Shown here piece after piece: positions 44,116 to 52,932 of a DNA stretch of 64,000 nucleotides. The number at the start of each line of letters is the position of its first letter. Positions within the stretch are counted from its first letter, which is position 1. The stretch covers positions 434,001 to 498,000 of the forward strand of contig NZ_JAAZWE010000003.1 in the NCBI RefSeq assembly GCF_013185185.1, written 5' to 3'. Below the pieces are notes generated by a model. It was not told where the DNA came from. It saw only the letters and a program-made list of their open reading frames with translations, and did not search any database. This stretch comes from Saccharibacillus endophyticus (lineage in GTDB: Bacteria; Bacillota; Bacilli; Paenibacillales; Paenibacillaceae). A program made the position numbers and the translations under genes.

Positions 44116-44760
44116 ATGCAGCTCGTGTTCGACAATCTGCCCTTCTTGCTGAAGGGCGCAGGGTTTACGTTATTGCTGACGATCGTGTCCATGTTCTTCG
44201 GTCTGATGATCGGACTGGTCGTGGCGATCGCCCGTCTCAAAGGCAATCGGCCGATTCGCTGGCTGGCCCGCGTCTATGTATCCATCATTAGGGGCACGCC
44301 GCTTTTGGTGCAGATCGTGATTATTTATTACGGGGTCGTGGATTACGGGATCACGTTGGGCTCCTTGACGGCGGCCTATATCGCGCTCAGCGTGAATGCC
44401 GGCGCTTATTTGTCCGAGACGTTTCGCGGAGCGATTCTTTCGGTTCCCAAAGGTCAGTTGGAAGCCGCGTATTCGACCGGCATGACGCCTTGGCAGGCGA
44501 TGCGCCGGGTCGTGCTGCCGCAAGCCATGCGCATCGCGATCCCGCCGATGGGCAATACGTTTATCGGCATGCTCAAAGAAACGTCGCTCGTTTCGGTCAT
44601 TACGGTCAGCGAGCTGCTTCGTCAAGCGCAGCTGCTGATCGCTCAATACTACCAATACATGCCTTTTTATTTGGCGATCGGCGTGATGTATTGGGTCATG
44701 AGTACGGGGCTGTCCTTCATCTTGGAACGCTTCGAACGCAGACTGGCCAAAGCTTACTGA
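44116..44760 (+). CDS. Amino acid ABC transporter permease
   Basis: This 214-residue permease of the HisM type has spans at about 8-32, 53-75, 80-98 and 180-205. The EAA loop is GQLEAAYSTGMTPWQAMRRV. AAAGGCGG precedes ATG by about 9 nt. It lies between binding protein and ATPase and is paralogous to the permease at 7438-8106. Confidence 0.88.
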   Translation: MQLVFDNLPFLLKGAGFTLLLTIVSMFFGLMIGLVVAIARLKGNRPIRWLARVYVSIIRGTPLLVQIVIIYYGVVDYGITLGSLTAAYIALSVNAGAYLSETFRGAILSVPKGQLEAAYSTGMTPWQAMRRVVLPQAMRIAIPPMGNTFIGMLKETSLVSVITVSELLRQAQLLIAQYYQYMPFYLAIGVMYWVMSTGLSFILERFERRLAKAY

Positions 44761-44776
44761 ACATGGAGATGAAGCG

Positions 44777-45523
44777 ATGATAACGACGACAGGTTTGTCC
44801 AAACATTTTCAGGATCTCGAAGTGTTGAAAAATATCGATCTTCAAGTGGCGGCGAAGGATATCGTGGTCGTGCTGGGGCCGAGCGGTTCGGGCAAAAGCA
44901 CGCTGCTGCGCTGCCTGAACGGTCTGGAAGACATTTCGGGCGGCAGCTTCGAAGTGAACGGCATTCGGGTGGAGTCGGCGGCTTCCAAGCGCGCGCGCCA
45001 GCAGGCCACGCGCGAGATTCGGAAGCAAAGCGGCATGGTATTCCAGCAGTTCAACCTGTATCCGCATATGACCGCGCTCGGCAACGTGACCGAAGGCTTG
45101 ATCACCGTGAAAAAGCTGCCCAAAGAGCAGGCCGTAGCGATCGGCCGCAAGCTGCTGCACCGCGTCGGGCTCGCGGACCGCGAAGACTATTATCCGTCCC
45201 GACTCTCGGGCGGGCAGCAGCAGCGGGTCGCGATCGCCCGTTCGCTGGCAATGGAACCGGCCGTCATGCTGTTCGACGAACCGACTTCCGCGCTGGATCC
45301 CGAACTGGTCGGCGAAGTGCTGAGCGTGATGCGCGAGCTGGCTCAAGAAGGCATGACGATGCTGGTCGTGTCGCACGAAATGAAGTTCGCCCGCGAAGTG
45401 GCGACCAAAGTCGTGCTGATGGCGGACGGAAACATCGTCGAAGAAGCGGCTCCGCAGAGCTTTTTCGAAGACCCCCAGCAAGAGCGGACACGCAAATTTT
45501 TGCGTCAGATTAATGAAATTTAA
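44777..45523 (+). CDS. Amino acid ABC transporter ATP-binding protein
   Basis: This 248-residue ATPase has Walker A GPSGSGKS, signature LSGGQQQR, Walker [13 protein letters not shown] and switch VVSHEMKF. It follows the permease by 16 nt. Its stop codon lies in the first unit of a 17-bp tandem repeat. It completes the second polar amino acid importer of the window. Confidence 0.92.
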   Translation: MITTTGLSKHFQDLEVLKNIDLQVAAKDIVVVLGPSGSGKSTLLRCLNGLEDISGGSFEVNGIRVESAASKRARQQATREIRKQSGMVFQQFNLYPHMTALGNVTEGLITVKKLPKEQAVAIGRKLLHRVGLADREDYYPSRLSGGQQQRVAIARSLAMEPAVMLFDEPTSALDPELVGEVLSVMRELAQEGMTMLVVSHEMKFAREVATKVVLMADGNIVEEAAPQSFFEDPQQERTRKFLRQINEI

Positions 45524-45569
45524 GTCAAAGTAAGGTTTAAGTCAAAGTAAGGTTTAAGTCAAAGTAAAG
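45519..45569 (+). repeat. Three tandem copies of a 17-bp unit
   Basis: TTTAAGTCAAAGTAAGG is repeated exactly at 45519-45535 and 45536-45552 and with one change at 45553-45569. It starts inside the stop codon region of the ATPase gene and ends 23 nt before the OsmC start. Replication slippage probably created it. A partial fourth unit, TTTAAGGAAG, supplies the ribosome binding site. Confidence 0.9.
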
Positions 45570-45592
45570 TTTAAGGAAGAAGGTTATTCATC

Positions 45593-46027
45593 ATGAACGT
45601 ATCGACAATCTGGAAAGGCGGCCGCAAGTTCGATTCGACCGGACCCTCCGGTTACTCCGTAGGCATGGACGCCACGCCGAAGTACGGCGGGAACGGCGAA
45701 GGCATGACGCCGATGGAACTGCTGTTGGCCGGACTCGGAGGCTGCATGGGGATCGACATCACCATGATTTTGGATCGGTTTTTGTCCGACATTACCCGCA
45801 TCAAGATCCAAGCCGAAGGAACGCGCAAAGAAACCAACCCGTCGGGCTTTACGTCGATCGATCTGTTTTTCCGTATCGACGGCAGCGTTCCCGATTATCG
45901 GATCTGGAAAGCGCTGCTGATGGCCGAAGAAAAGTACTGCGCAGTCTCCGACTCGCTCAAAGCGGACATTAACCTGCGTTTGATCCTTAACGGGGTAGAA
46001 GTAGAGAAGCCTGAAAAATCCGCTTAA
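45593..46027 (+). CDS. OsmC family protein
   Basis: This 144-residue protein belongs to the OsmC/Ohr fold of thiol-dependent peroxidases. The first conserved Cys is in AGLGGCMGIDITMIL and the second in EKYCAVSDSLKA. Members detoxify hydroperoxides or act as osmotic or sulfur stress proteins. It lies at the end of the amino acid transporter operon, so a sulfur-amino-acid link (cystine uptake) is possible but unproven. A strong terminator follows. Confidence 0.88.
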   Translation: MNVSTIWKGGRKFDSTGPSGYSVGMDATPKYGGNGEGMTPMELLLAGLGGCMGIDITMILDRFLSDITRIKIQAEGTRKETNPSGFTSIDLFFRIDGSVPDYRIWKALLMAEEKYCAVSDSLKADINLRLILNGVEVEKPEKSA

Positions 46028-46047
46028 CGAGTCTGTTTCATTCCATT

Positions 46048-46090
46048 AAAAAAGCCGTCGGCGTTAATCACGCCGACGGCTTTTCTTTTT
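46048..46090 (+). terminator. Terminator of the second amino acid ABC operon
   Basis: AAAAGCCGTCGGCGT pairs perfectly with ACGCCGACGGCTTTT around a 5-nt loop, followed by CTTTTTTT. Confidence 0.95.
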
Positions 46091-46106
46091 TTGATACCTT
46101 CCCCGT

Positions 46107-47030
46107 TTATTCCCATCGATGCTGAAGCTTCCGATATCCGACATCCCAAGCTTGTTCGCCGCCTTCCAACGTAAGCGTCAGCTCGGCGGGCTGGTCGAAA
46201 TGCCATTCGAATACGTCCGGCGCGTGCTGTTGATATTGTTCGGAATTGGACAAGACCTCCTGCCCGTTCACGGATACGCGGATGCTGCCTTCGAAATCGC
46301 CCGAGTCGGGAATGCCGTACTGCAAGTAAAAATAACTCGCTTTGTCGTCGAGCTTGTAGCGGTAGGTCTTCGTTTTCCGGTCTTCGGCGCCGTACAGGTT
46401 GAATTCAGGCATAACGGTTTGACCGCCGATTTCAAAAGGACGCGGCTCGACGTTCTCGGCCGAAGATCCGCCGCCGTTTTCCCATTCGTTCAAAGCGACG
46501 AAAGGACCCGGCTTTTCGGCGATAACCCAATCGACGCCGAAGCCGACCGTCCAGTTCGCGGCCAGCAGCAGCGCGACGGAGACGGCCATGACGGCCAAAC
46601 TTTTCTTTACGTTTTGAACGCGTTTGCCGATCGCGTAAGCCGCGAATCCGATCGCCGCGCCGACCGAGTTTTGCAGCGCGTCGTTAATATCGAAGCTGCC
46701 GAGCAGGGTCAGCGCCTGAACGGTTTCCAGCACTAGAATAGACGCGAAGAAACCGAGCATGAAGCGAACGAATTTCACTCCGTACAACCAAGGAATCAAG
46801 ATGCCGAAAGGAATGAACGCCGCCGTATTGCCCCAGCCTACGAGGTCCATCAGCGTCGGAGGAAACAGTTCGGAAGGATTCGGCAATTTCAAAAAATTAT
46901 CGAGTTCGAAAATAAACGTGTATTGATCCGCTGCCGTATCGCCTCTGCCGAAAGCGAAAAACATGAAGTACAGGATCAAAAGCGTGTACAACAGCGTTGC
47001 GTAAAAGATAAGTTTGCGGGATTTTGACAT
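46107..47030 (-). CDS. VanZ-like membrane protein with an extra C-terminal domain
   Basis: This is a 307-residue protein. The N-terminal VanZ-like domain has four to five spans (LIFYATLLYTLLILYFMFFA, WGNTAAFIPFGILIPWLYG, SFDINDALQNSVGAAIGF are family hallmarks). After a further span near residue 150, the chain leaves the membrane. It then forms an about 135-residue beta-rich domain (YRYKLDDKASYFYLQYGIPD) that recalls a carbohydrate-binding-like sandwich. VanZ is linked to teicoplanin resistance, but most homologues have unknown roles. AAGGAGAAG lies before ATG. It is convergent with the OsmC gene. Confidence 0.75.
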   Translation of the reverse strand: MSKSRKLIFYATLLYTLLILYFMFFAFGRGDTAADQYTFIFELDNFLKLPNPSELFPPTLMDLVGWGNTAAFIPFGILIPWLYGVKFVRFMLGFFASILVLETVQALTLLGSFDINDALQNSVGAAIGFAAYAIGKRVQNVKKSLAVMAVSVALLLAANWTVGFGVDWVIAEKPGPFVALNEWENGGGSSAENVEPRPFEIGGQTVMPEFNLYGAEDRKTKTYRYKLDDKASYFYLQYGIPDSGDFEGSIRVSVNGQEVLSNSEQYQQHAPDVFEWHFDQPAELTLTLEGGEQAWDVGYRKLQHRWE

Positions 47031-47252
47031 GGTCTTCTCCTTCGGGAATACGTTCTTGAGATCTGATGGATAAGACGGCGCCCGAGTCTGTTTTGTATCC
47101 GATCCTTTGAATTTTTTCTCTGAAAAACAACATCGGGCCGAGTGCGGACGTTCATCATAAAGAGAAGCTGCGGTACCGTCTCCATGTATTGGGTATGTTA
47201 AAGCAAGGGCAAATGCCGCACGCCGACATTCATATCGGAAGGAACGTGACCC

Positions 47253-47612
47253 ATGGACGACCCATTTTTCGAATTCGGACGCAAGTCCGCTTTGGAGCTG
47301 ATCCGTACCTTATTTTATGCGGGGCTGCTGCCGATCCTGTATGCCGCTTACCGGTTCGGGAAGATGTTCGCTCTGATGCACCCGATTCAAGGCATGTCTC
47401 TTCAGTCGGACGGTTTTTATGCAGGAAGCGAAAGGCCCGGCTGGATTTTGGGCTTGATCGCGGGCGGCGCGGCGTTGATCGTGGCCGTGATCGTATGGAA
47501 AGCGGTCTGCGAGATGCTGCTTGTCGCGCTGAGATACTTCGAGCGGGGAACGGGCGGCGGGAATGACCGAAGGAAGCGGGCGCAAACGAACGGACGGCGC
47601 AAGCGTTTCTGA
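47253..47612 (+). CDS. Small membrane protein of unknown function
   Basis: This 119-residue protein has two predicted spans, about 17-37 (IRTLFYAGLLPILYAAYRF) and 64-92 (WILGLIAGGAALIVAVIVWK), and a basic C-terminal tail (RRKRAQTNGRRKRF). The pattern fits DUF4282-like bacterial proteins. AAGGA lies 9 nt before ATG. The gene ends 36 nt before the kinase-like gene and may share its transcript. Its role is unknown. Confidence 0.6.
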   Translation: MDDPFFEFGRKSALELIRTLFYAGLLPILYAAYRFGKMFALMHPIQGMSLQSDGFYAGSERPGWILGLIAGGAALIVAVIVWKAVCEMLLVALRYFERGTGGGNDRRKRAQTNGRRKRF

Positions 47613-47648
47613 AAAAAAGAACGGCACGACAGAGGGAGGGGAAGCGCG

Positions 47649-48638
47649 GTGAACACACTCATAAACGAACAATTGACGCATCTTTTATCGCTTTACGATC
47701 TCGAACGTCCCGTAGCGACCTTTTTAAGGCATAACGAGAACCGGACTTACCGCGTGCAGGACGGATCGGGAAAAAAGTACCTGCTGCGCATTCACGATCC
47801 TTTCGTTCCGGACATGGCGGGACTTCAGCATCGGTTCGAAGGCATCGCCGCGGAATTGGACATGCTCGAGCATTGGGGACGCTGGAACGAACGGGAGGTC
47901 CAAATTCCGGTACGGAACGGGCAAGGCGGACTGGTCACGACATTCGAAAGCAGCGGGAAAAAGGTTCACGCTTCGCTGCTTACTTGGCTGGAGGGACGCG
48001 ATCTGATCAAAAACGATCTGCCCTGCGAAAATACGGTCCGCGGATTGGGCGAGCAGCTTGCGAATCTGCATGCCTTTTTCGACCAATATGAACCTGCGGG
48101 GATCGAGGCCCGTCCTCATCAGGGTAAAGCGTACAACGTCAAAATGGCCGGCGTGATCCGTTCGGGCGTCGGACAAGGTCTGTTCGCCGAAGAAGACGCG
48201 GATACGATCGAGCAAACGCTGGACCTGGTCAATCGGCGCCTCGGAGATGCGGACGGCGACGAAGGCCCCGGCTTGATCCACGGCGATATCGGATTGGGCA
48301 ATACGATCCTGACGGAGGACGGCGGCGTGCGTCTGATCGATTTCGGCTTTTACGGCCGGGGGTATGCGCTGACCGATACGGCGATGGCGGTCATGATGCT
48401 GCCGGCGGATTGGCGGGAAAGATTCTTGGACGTATACTTCGGAAACAGGCGCCGCACCGAAAACGAGCTTCGGCAGATCGACGGATTCATGCTGGTCGCG
48501 ATCATCGGCTACTACGTGTTCCATTTCGGGAACGCGGCGATGCACGACTGGATGCGCGGCCGCATGCCGATGCTGTGCAGGGAGTACTGCCGTCCGTTTT
48601 TGGCGGGCGAACCCATGCTGGAGCGGATCGGATTTTGA
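47649..48638 (+). CDS. Phosphotransferase (APH/choline-kinase-like) family protein
   Basis: This 329-residue protein has the aminoglycoside phosphotransferase-like kinase fold. Ser/Lys positions in the N-lobe are KKYLLRIHD. The catalytic loop is LIHGDIGLGNTIL at about residues 211-223, and the metal-binding Asp is in LIDFGFYGRG. The family phosphorylates small molecules such as homoserine, sugars or drugs; the substrate is not evident. The start is GTG 47649 with GGGAGGGG about 7 nt upstream. It is downstream of a small membrane protein. Confidence 0.8.
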   Translation: MNTLINEQLTHLLSLYDLERPVATFLRHNENRTYRVQDGSGKKYLLRIHDPFVPDMAGLQHRFEGIAAELDMLEHWGRWNEREVQIPVRNGQGGLVTTFESSGKKVHASLLTWLEGRDLIKNDLPCENTVRGLGEQLANLHAFFDQYEPAGIEARPHQGKAYNVKMAGVIRSGVGQGLFAEEDADTIEQTLDLVNRRLGDADGDEGPGLIHGDIGLGNTILTEDGGVRLIDFGFYGRGYALTDTAMAVMMLPADWRERFLDVYFGNRRRTENELRQIDGFMLVAIIGYYVFHFGNAAMHDWMRGRMPMLCREYCRPFLAGEPMLERIGF

Positions 48639-48931
48639 GAAGAAATGCCGCACCGTTTCGGACATGATTCCGTGAAAAGTTCGTTCTGCTGTCGCATAAT
48701 GACGAAATTTAAAAAATGCTTAATAACTTGTCGAATTATTCCGATATGTATAAAGTGGTGCGTACAAGTACGCGATAAAAGGCTTCGAAGCGGTCGATCG
48801 CGATAGATTCATCGATCCGGTTCAGAGGAAATCGGCTTACCGAAAACGTTCTACTAACTTGTTTAGTGTTGACAAGGAATTACATCAGCAGACGAATTTC
48901 ATCATGACAAAGAAAAGGACGGAATCGGAAC
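48639..48931. other. 293-nt gap with a sigma-D-like promoter
   Basis: No gene is seen. The gap is AT-richer than its neighbours and contains the motif pair at 48721-48747. A second promoter-like sequence, TTGACA at about 48869, lies nearer the chemoreceptor gene without a clear -10. Confidence 0.45.
48721..48747 (+). promoter_or_regulatory. Sigma-D-type promoter of the second chemoreceptor
   Basis: TAAT (48721-48724), a 15-nt spacer and TCCGATAT (48740-48747) match TAAA-N15-GCCGATAT at ten of twelve positions. A motility promoter is expected for this gene. Confidence 0.6.
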
Positions 48932-50419
48932 ATGGATCGCAAAGACAGTATTCTTTGGAAGCGCAACAAATTGGTAAGCTATATGCTGTGGGCGATCACC
49001 TCGATCAGCGCGGCGTTGGCTATCGTCCTGCCGGAAATCTGGCCGATCGTATTGATTTCCCTGATCGTGCCGGTAGGCGTCACGATCGCCAACTTCGCCA
49101 AAAAAGGCATCCGGATCATTCCCTGGGTCGTCACGGCATGGGTCATTTTGAGCGCGGTCACGACCAGCTTCGAACAAATCAGCATCGTGCAGGGCATTTT
49201 GATCTTGCTGCCGCTGCTTTTGTATCCCGACAGCAAGCATTACAATATCGCGTTCGCGGTCATCTTGGTCTATTTTGTCGGTCACTTGACGTTCAAGCCC
49301 GCGGCGGACCCGATCGTCGCGTTTACCAATCTGATCAACCTGAGCATGTTCGCGGTAACGGGCATTATCCTGATCACGCTGTCCCACGTGAACAAAAAGC
49401 TTTTCCTGAGCGGCGAGAAGCGCCGGGAAGAGATCGAGCAATCGCAGACGCGCGTCGAAGCCATGCTGAACCGCGTCAAGGAATCGGTGGAAGGCCTGAC
49501 GGAATTCACGGACGGATTCAAACGGAAAGTCAACGACACCGTCACGATTTCGGACGAAATCACGCTGGGTTTCGGCGAAGTGGCCCGGGGCGTCGAAGTG
49601 CAGGCGGCCAGCGTGGCGGAAATTTCGGAATCGCTGGCTTTGACGGACGGCCATATCCGGAACGTGGCGGCTTACTCGCAGCAGATGAAAGACATCTCGG
49701 CGGACATGGCCGGAAGCACGCAGGTCGGAAGCTCGAAAATGGACCTGCTGAATACGCGAATGGACAGCCTGTACGACGCCATGAAAACGGCGGCCGACGA
49801 TATGCAGAGCTTTAACCGGGAAAGCGAGTCGATGACGGAGATCTTGAACGGCATCTCCGATATTGCCCGCCAAACGAATTTGCTTGCGCTCAACGCCGCG
49901 ATCGAAGCGGCGCGGGCTGGCGAGCACGGCAAAGGATTCGCGGTCGTTTCCGACGAAGTGCGCAAGCTCGCGGAGCATTCGGGGCGGTCGGCGACCGAAA
50001 TCGCTTCGATCCTGGTACGGCTTCAAGGACGCACGAGCGAATTGACCGGGCGTTTCGACAGCATGCGCGTTTCGCTCGAGGAAAGCCGGGACGTGGTTCA
50101 AACGGCGGAACAAGCTTTCCGCGCGATCGACGAAAGCTCCCGCGACGTGTTGACGCAGGCTTCGCATATCGAAAGCAGCTCCGTGACGATGAAAGATTCT
50201 TCCGGACACGTCGTGGGCGAAGTTACGGAAATTTCGGGCCTGACCGAGCAATCCAGCGCGGCGGCGGAAGAAATTTTGGCCGGCATGGAAGAACAGCGGA
50301 ACCTCACGAAACAGATGGTCGACAGCTTCCGCGAGCTGGAAAGCCTGATCGTCGGACTGAGCGAGCTGGTATCGTCCTCCGGCGACGGCGATGTTGAAAA
50401 GCTGCGGGAGACGGCATAA
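48932..50419 (+). CDS. Methyl-accepting chemotaxis protein with a multi-span membrane head
   Basis: This is a 495-residue chemoreceptor. Residues about 15-160 form about six closely spaced membrane spans ([70 protein letters not shown]) with no sizeable outside domain and no HAMP. The signalling domain follows, with tip [20 protein letters not shown]. Such receptors may sense membrane state, energy or small molecules within the membrane. AAAAGGA lies about 12 nt before ATG. It is preceded by a sigma-D-like promoter and followed by a terminator. Confidence 0.88.
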   Translation: MDRKDSILWKRNKLVSYMLWAITSISAALAIVLPEIWPIVLISLIVPVGVTIANFAKKGIRIIPWVVTAWVILSAVTTSFEQISIVQGILILLPLLLYPDSKHYNIAFAVILVYFVGHLTFKPAADPIVAFTNLINLSMFAVTGIILITLSHVNKKLFLSGEKRREEIEQSQTRVEAMLNRVKESVEGLTEFTDGFKRKVNDTVTISDEITLGFGEVARGVEVQAASVAEISESLALTDGHIRNVAAYSQQMKDISADMAGSTQVGSSKMDLLNTRMDSLYDAMKTAADDMQSFNRESESMTEILNGISDIARQTNLLALNAAIEAARAGEHGKGFAVVSDEVRKLAEHSGRSATEIASILVRLQGRTSELTGRFDSMRVSLEESRDVVQTAEQAFRAIDESSRDVLTQASHIESSSVTMKDSSGHVVGEVTEISGLTEQSSAAAEEILAGMEEQRNLTKQMVDSFRELESLIVGLSELVSSSGDGDVEKLRETA

Positions 50420-50476
50420 AAGGCTGCCGAAAGCGAAATGAAACCCTGCGGCACGCAGGATCAAGAACGAAGTTAT

Positions 50477-50504
50477 AAGTCCGCGTACTCCGCGGGCTTT
50501 TTTT
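50477..50504 (+). terminator. Terminator of the second chemoreceptor gene
   Basis: AGTCCGCG pairs with CGCGGGCT (one G-U) around TACTC, followed by seven T. Confidence 0.85.
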
Positions 50505-50578
50505 GCGTTTTTCAATGCGTGCCGAAGCGGTTTATGGTTGAAAGGAGAATCAATCCGAACAAGAAAGGAGATCGCGCT

Positions 50579-51016
50579 TTGACGAATACGCGCAAACCGT
50601 CCGGCAGGCTGTACACCTCGAACCTGCCCGGATTGAAAAAGCTGAAAACTCAGGCGGATCGCCTGCTGATCACGCGGGCGGGAGCGGAGATTTCGAACGT
50701 CGAGCCTGTCCGCGCGCTGTCGCCTTCGCCCGACCTTTTCCACACCTATCTCGACGAATGGAGGGACCGCCCGGACAAAAGCTGGTGGCCCGAGTACGAG
50801 CGCCGCTTTCGGCGGGAGTTGGAAAGCGAGGAGAAGCTTGGTGCTTTGCGGGACGTGTACAAAAGACTGCTGCGGGGGCAAGATGTGGCGCTGATCTGCT
50901 TTTGCAAAGACCATCGGTACTGCCACCGCAGACTGGTCGGCGAATTTTTCGAAGGCTACGGCGTGCGGGCCGAGGAGTTGAATCCGGTGACGGTGGAGCA
51001 GATCGATTTGTTTTGA
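50579..51016 (+). CDS. DUF488 family protein
   Basis: This 145-residue protein is of the DUF488 family, small cytosolic proteins with a Cys/His-rich motif, here LICFCKDHRYCHRRLVGEFF. The N-terminal part has YTSNLPGLKKLKTQADRLLI and a Trp-rich stretch, RDRPDKSWWPEYERRF. The start is TTG 50579 with AAAGGAG 8 nt upstream; an in-frame ATG at 50534 lacks a site. Biochemical function is unknown. It is a single gene. Confidence 0.78.
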   Translation: MTNTRKPSGRLYTSNLPGLKKLKTQADRLLITRAGAEISNVEPVRALSPSPDLFHTYLDEWRDRPDKSWWPEYERRFRRELESEEKLGALRDVYKRLLRGQDVALICFCKDHRYCHRRLVGEFFEGYGVRAEELNPVTVEQIDLF

Positions 51017-51139
51017 GATTCGAGCAAGAACCGTTCATTCGCGGATCTCGAATTCGTTTAGGATACGGAAAGCGGGTCTGTACGCTTCCTGAAGAGCGAG
51101 CTTCCTGCTTAAATTATTCACGAATGCGAGGGACCGCAG

Positions 51140-52018
51140 ATGACTGTTTATCGATGGGAACGGGCAAATCAAGAAGAGTTTGCCGTGAATCAAGTCGTCT
51201 ATTCGAATGCCGATATCGAGATGTGGTACGACTGGACCGCTCAATTGAACGATACGAAATTTACGGAAGATTGCTTTTGGGTCGTGGAAGAAGGACGAAG
51301 AATCGGCGGAATTCTGAAACTGGGCGATACGCTGATGTATCCGTTTCTGATTCCGCCTTTTTCGGATCGGGAGAAGTTTTGGACGGGACTGCTCGGCAGC
51401 CTCGGGGAAAAGGTCGCGCATATCAACGGAGTCATGCAGCAGGATGCGGACATTTTGCTTGCTCGCGGTTTTGAATCCCAGGTTGTTCGCCGCGTTATGT
51501 GCAGTCCCGCAAGTTCAGGGAAAATGATCGCGCTTGCGGAAGGATACTCGCTGCATCCTTTTGACGGCGCGACCGATTTGAACGAAATTCAGGAGTTGAT
51601 CCGAAGCGCTTATACGGGCAGTCTCGATTACGAAATATTCGGTACGCCGAGCGATGAAGAACTGCGCGGCGATATTCAATATTTGCTGGACGTATACCGT
51701 CAGCGGAATTTGTCCGTATACGTCGCGGACAAACATTCCGGAAAGCCGATCGGCGTCTGTATAGCGGGAGTCGGGGAGAAGATGCCGCTCGGCTTTGCCG
51801 AGATCGCCGAAATCGGCGTCGAGCCGTCGCACCGCGGCCGAGGAATCGCGGAATTAATGCTGCATCATGTCAAACACCAAGCGCGACCGTATACGGACGT
51901 GGTCAAGTTGTGCGTAACGGTGGGCAATCCGGCGGAAAATCTGTATCGGAAAGCCGGATTTCAAGGAGGGCCGTCTTTTGCGAAAATGAGTCGGATGCCT
52001 CGGGCAAACATGAAGTAA
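51140..52018 (+). CDS. GNAT family N-acetyltransferase
   Basis: This is a 292-residue acyl-CoA-dependent acetyltransferase. The typical acetyl-CoA loop EIGVEPSHRGRGIAELMLHH is at about residues 232-251. It is followed by VTVGNPAENLYRKAGF, the standard last motif. The first about 150 residues are less conserved and may be a degenerate GNAT fold or a substrate domain. GAGGGA lies 6-7 nt before ATG. The substrate is unknown. Confidence 0.85.
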   Translation: MTVYRWERANQEEFAVNQVVYSNADIEMWYDWTAQLNDTKFTEDCFWVVEEGRRIGGILKLGDTLMYPFLIPPFSDREKFWTGLLGSLGEKVAHINGVMQQDADILLARGFESQVVRRVMCSPASSGKMIALAEGYSLHPFDGATDLNEIQELIRSAYTGSLDYEIFGTPSDEELRGDIQYLLDVYRQRNLSVYVADKHSGKPIGVCIAGVGEKMPLGFAEIAEIGVEPSHRGRGIAELMLHHVKHQARPYTDVVKLCVTVGNPAENLYRKAGFQGGPSFAKMSRMPRANMK

Positions 52019-52051
52019 ACAACCCGATGCCGTCTGCGATCATCCGATAAA

Positions 52052-52651
52052 TCAACCTGCTTTTCTGCCTCTTGGCCGATCGAGCCGGTTTCCGTTTTGA
52101 ATGATGCGCTGCCCGCATACGGGACATTGAAATGCCGATCGGTGAACCGGAACGTTTTGCAGCGAATAGTCGCAGTAAGGGCAAACGCCTTGATACTTTC
52201 CAAAATATACAACGTGAGCAACTCCCATCAACGCAAGGTTCCACATCAATGCGGTATGGCCGTAGAAGTCGATTCGGCTTAGAAGGATCAGAATAAACGC
52301 ATAAACGCCGGCAGTGATCAAAGACTCCGTGCGATCTCTTCGGAGTTCGTAAGGAGAGTGATTTTCTTTTCCCGTTCTCCACTCGTCAAGTACGGCTTTT
52401 AGATGTCGGGAGTTTAGAGGATCGGTGGCGCCCCGTTTGCTGTTGATTATGATCGCGAATAAAACGGGCAGGAACAGACTCGATAAAAAAGAATCGATAT
52501 GAAACGGTCGGGCGGGCACGGAAGAAAAAACGACGATCGGAACCGAGAATAAAATCAAACCGACCGAGACGAACGTGAATTTCATATTGATTTTTGCCGC
52601 AAAAGTATTTCTTCCCAAAAATTGAGTAAAGCTCAATAAACCGAAAATCAA
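52052..52651 (-). CDS. Membrane protein of unknown function with a zinc-ribbon-like tail
   Basis: This is a 199-residue protein with four hydrophobic stretches (about 1-20, 23-45, 57-70, 112-150). A C-terminal Cys cluster, CPYCDYSLQN ... CPVCGQRI, resembles a zinc ribbon. TTG 52651 is the first standard start but has no good ribosome binding site. The same frame continues upstream as hydrophobic protein (AIVDFFLRVGICGIL) to a strong AAGGAG (about 52706-52711), with an ATC codon 9 nt after it at 52696. The true start may therefore be non-standard. Confidence 0.6.
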   Translation of the reverse strand: MIFGLLSFTQFLGRNTFAAKINMKFTFVSVGLILFSVPIVVFSSVPARPFHIDSFLSSLFLPVLFAIIINSKRGATDPLNSRHLKAVLDEWRTGKENHSPYELRRDRTESLITAGVYAFILILLSRIDFYGHTALMWNLALMGVAHVVYFGKYQGVCPYCDYSLQNVPVHRSAFQCPVCGQRIIQNGNRLDRPRGRKAG

Positions 52652-52861
52652 AATCCCGCAAATGCCGACTCTTAGAAAAAAATCAACGATAGCGATAAGG
52701 ATAATCTCCTTTCGAAATGTAGTAGAGTGTTATTATGTAATTATCATATATTCAATATAATCCCTTTTATTATAAAAAGATAAATAGAAACGAACAATAG
52801 AACCAGAGAAGCATGGCTTAGGCCTTACGTTTTGGAGAAGTCTCGATAAGCAGTTTGAAAA

Positions 52862-52892
52862 AGAAAAAACCCGCGTTAAACGCGAGTTTTCA
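52862..52892 (-). terminator. Terminator of the small secreted protein gene
   Basis: On the minus strand, AAAACTCGCG pairs with CGCGGGTTTT around TTTAA, followed by TTCTTTTT. Confidence 0.85.
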
Positions 52893-52932
52893 AGCAGGAA
52901 CCAATTCCCTGTGGATTTATTAAAACGCATGG

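Noticed and set aside
48902..50926. A 674-codon minus-strand frame opposite the second chemoreceptor
   Set aside because: It has Arg/His/Gln/Phe-rich antisense composition. The plus strand encodes a clear chemoreceptor.
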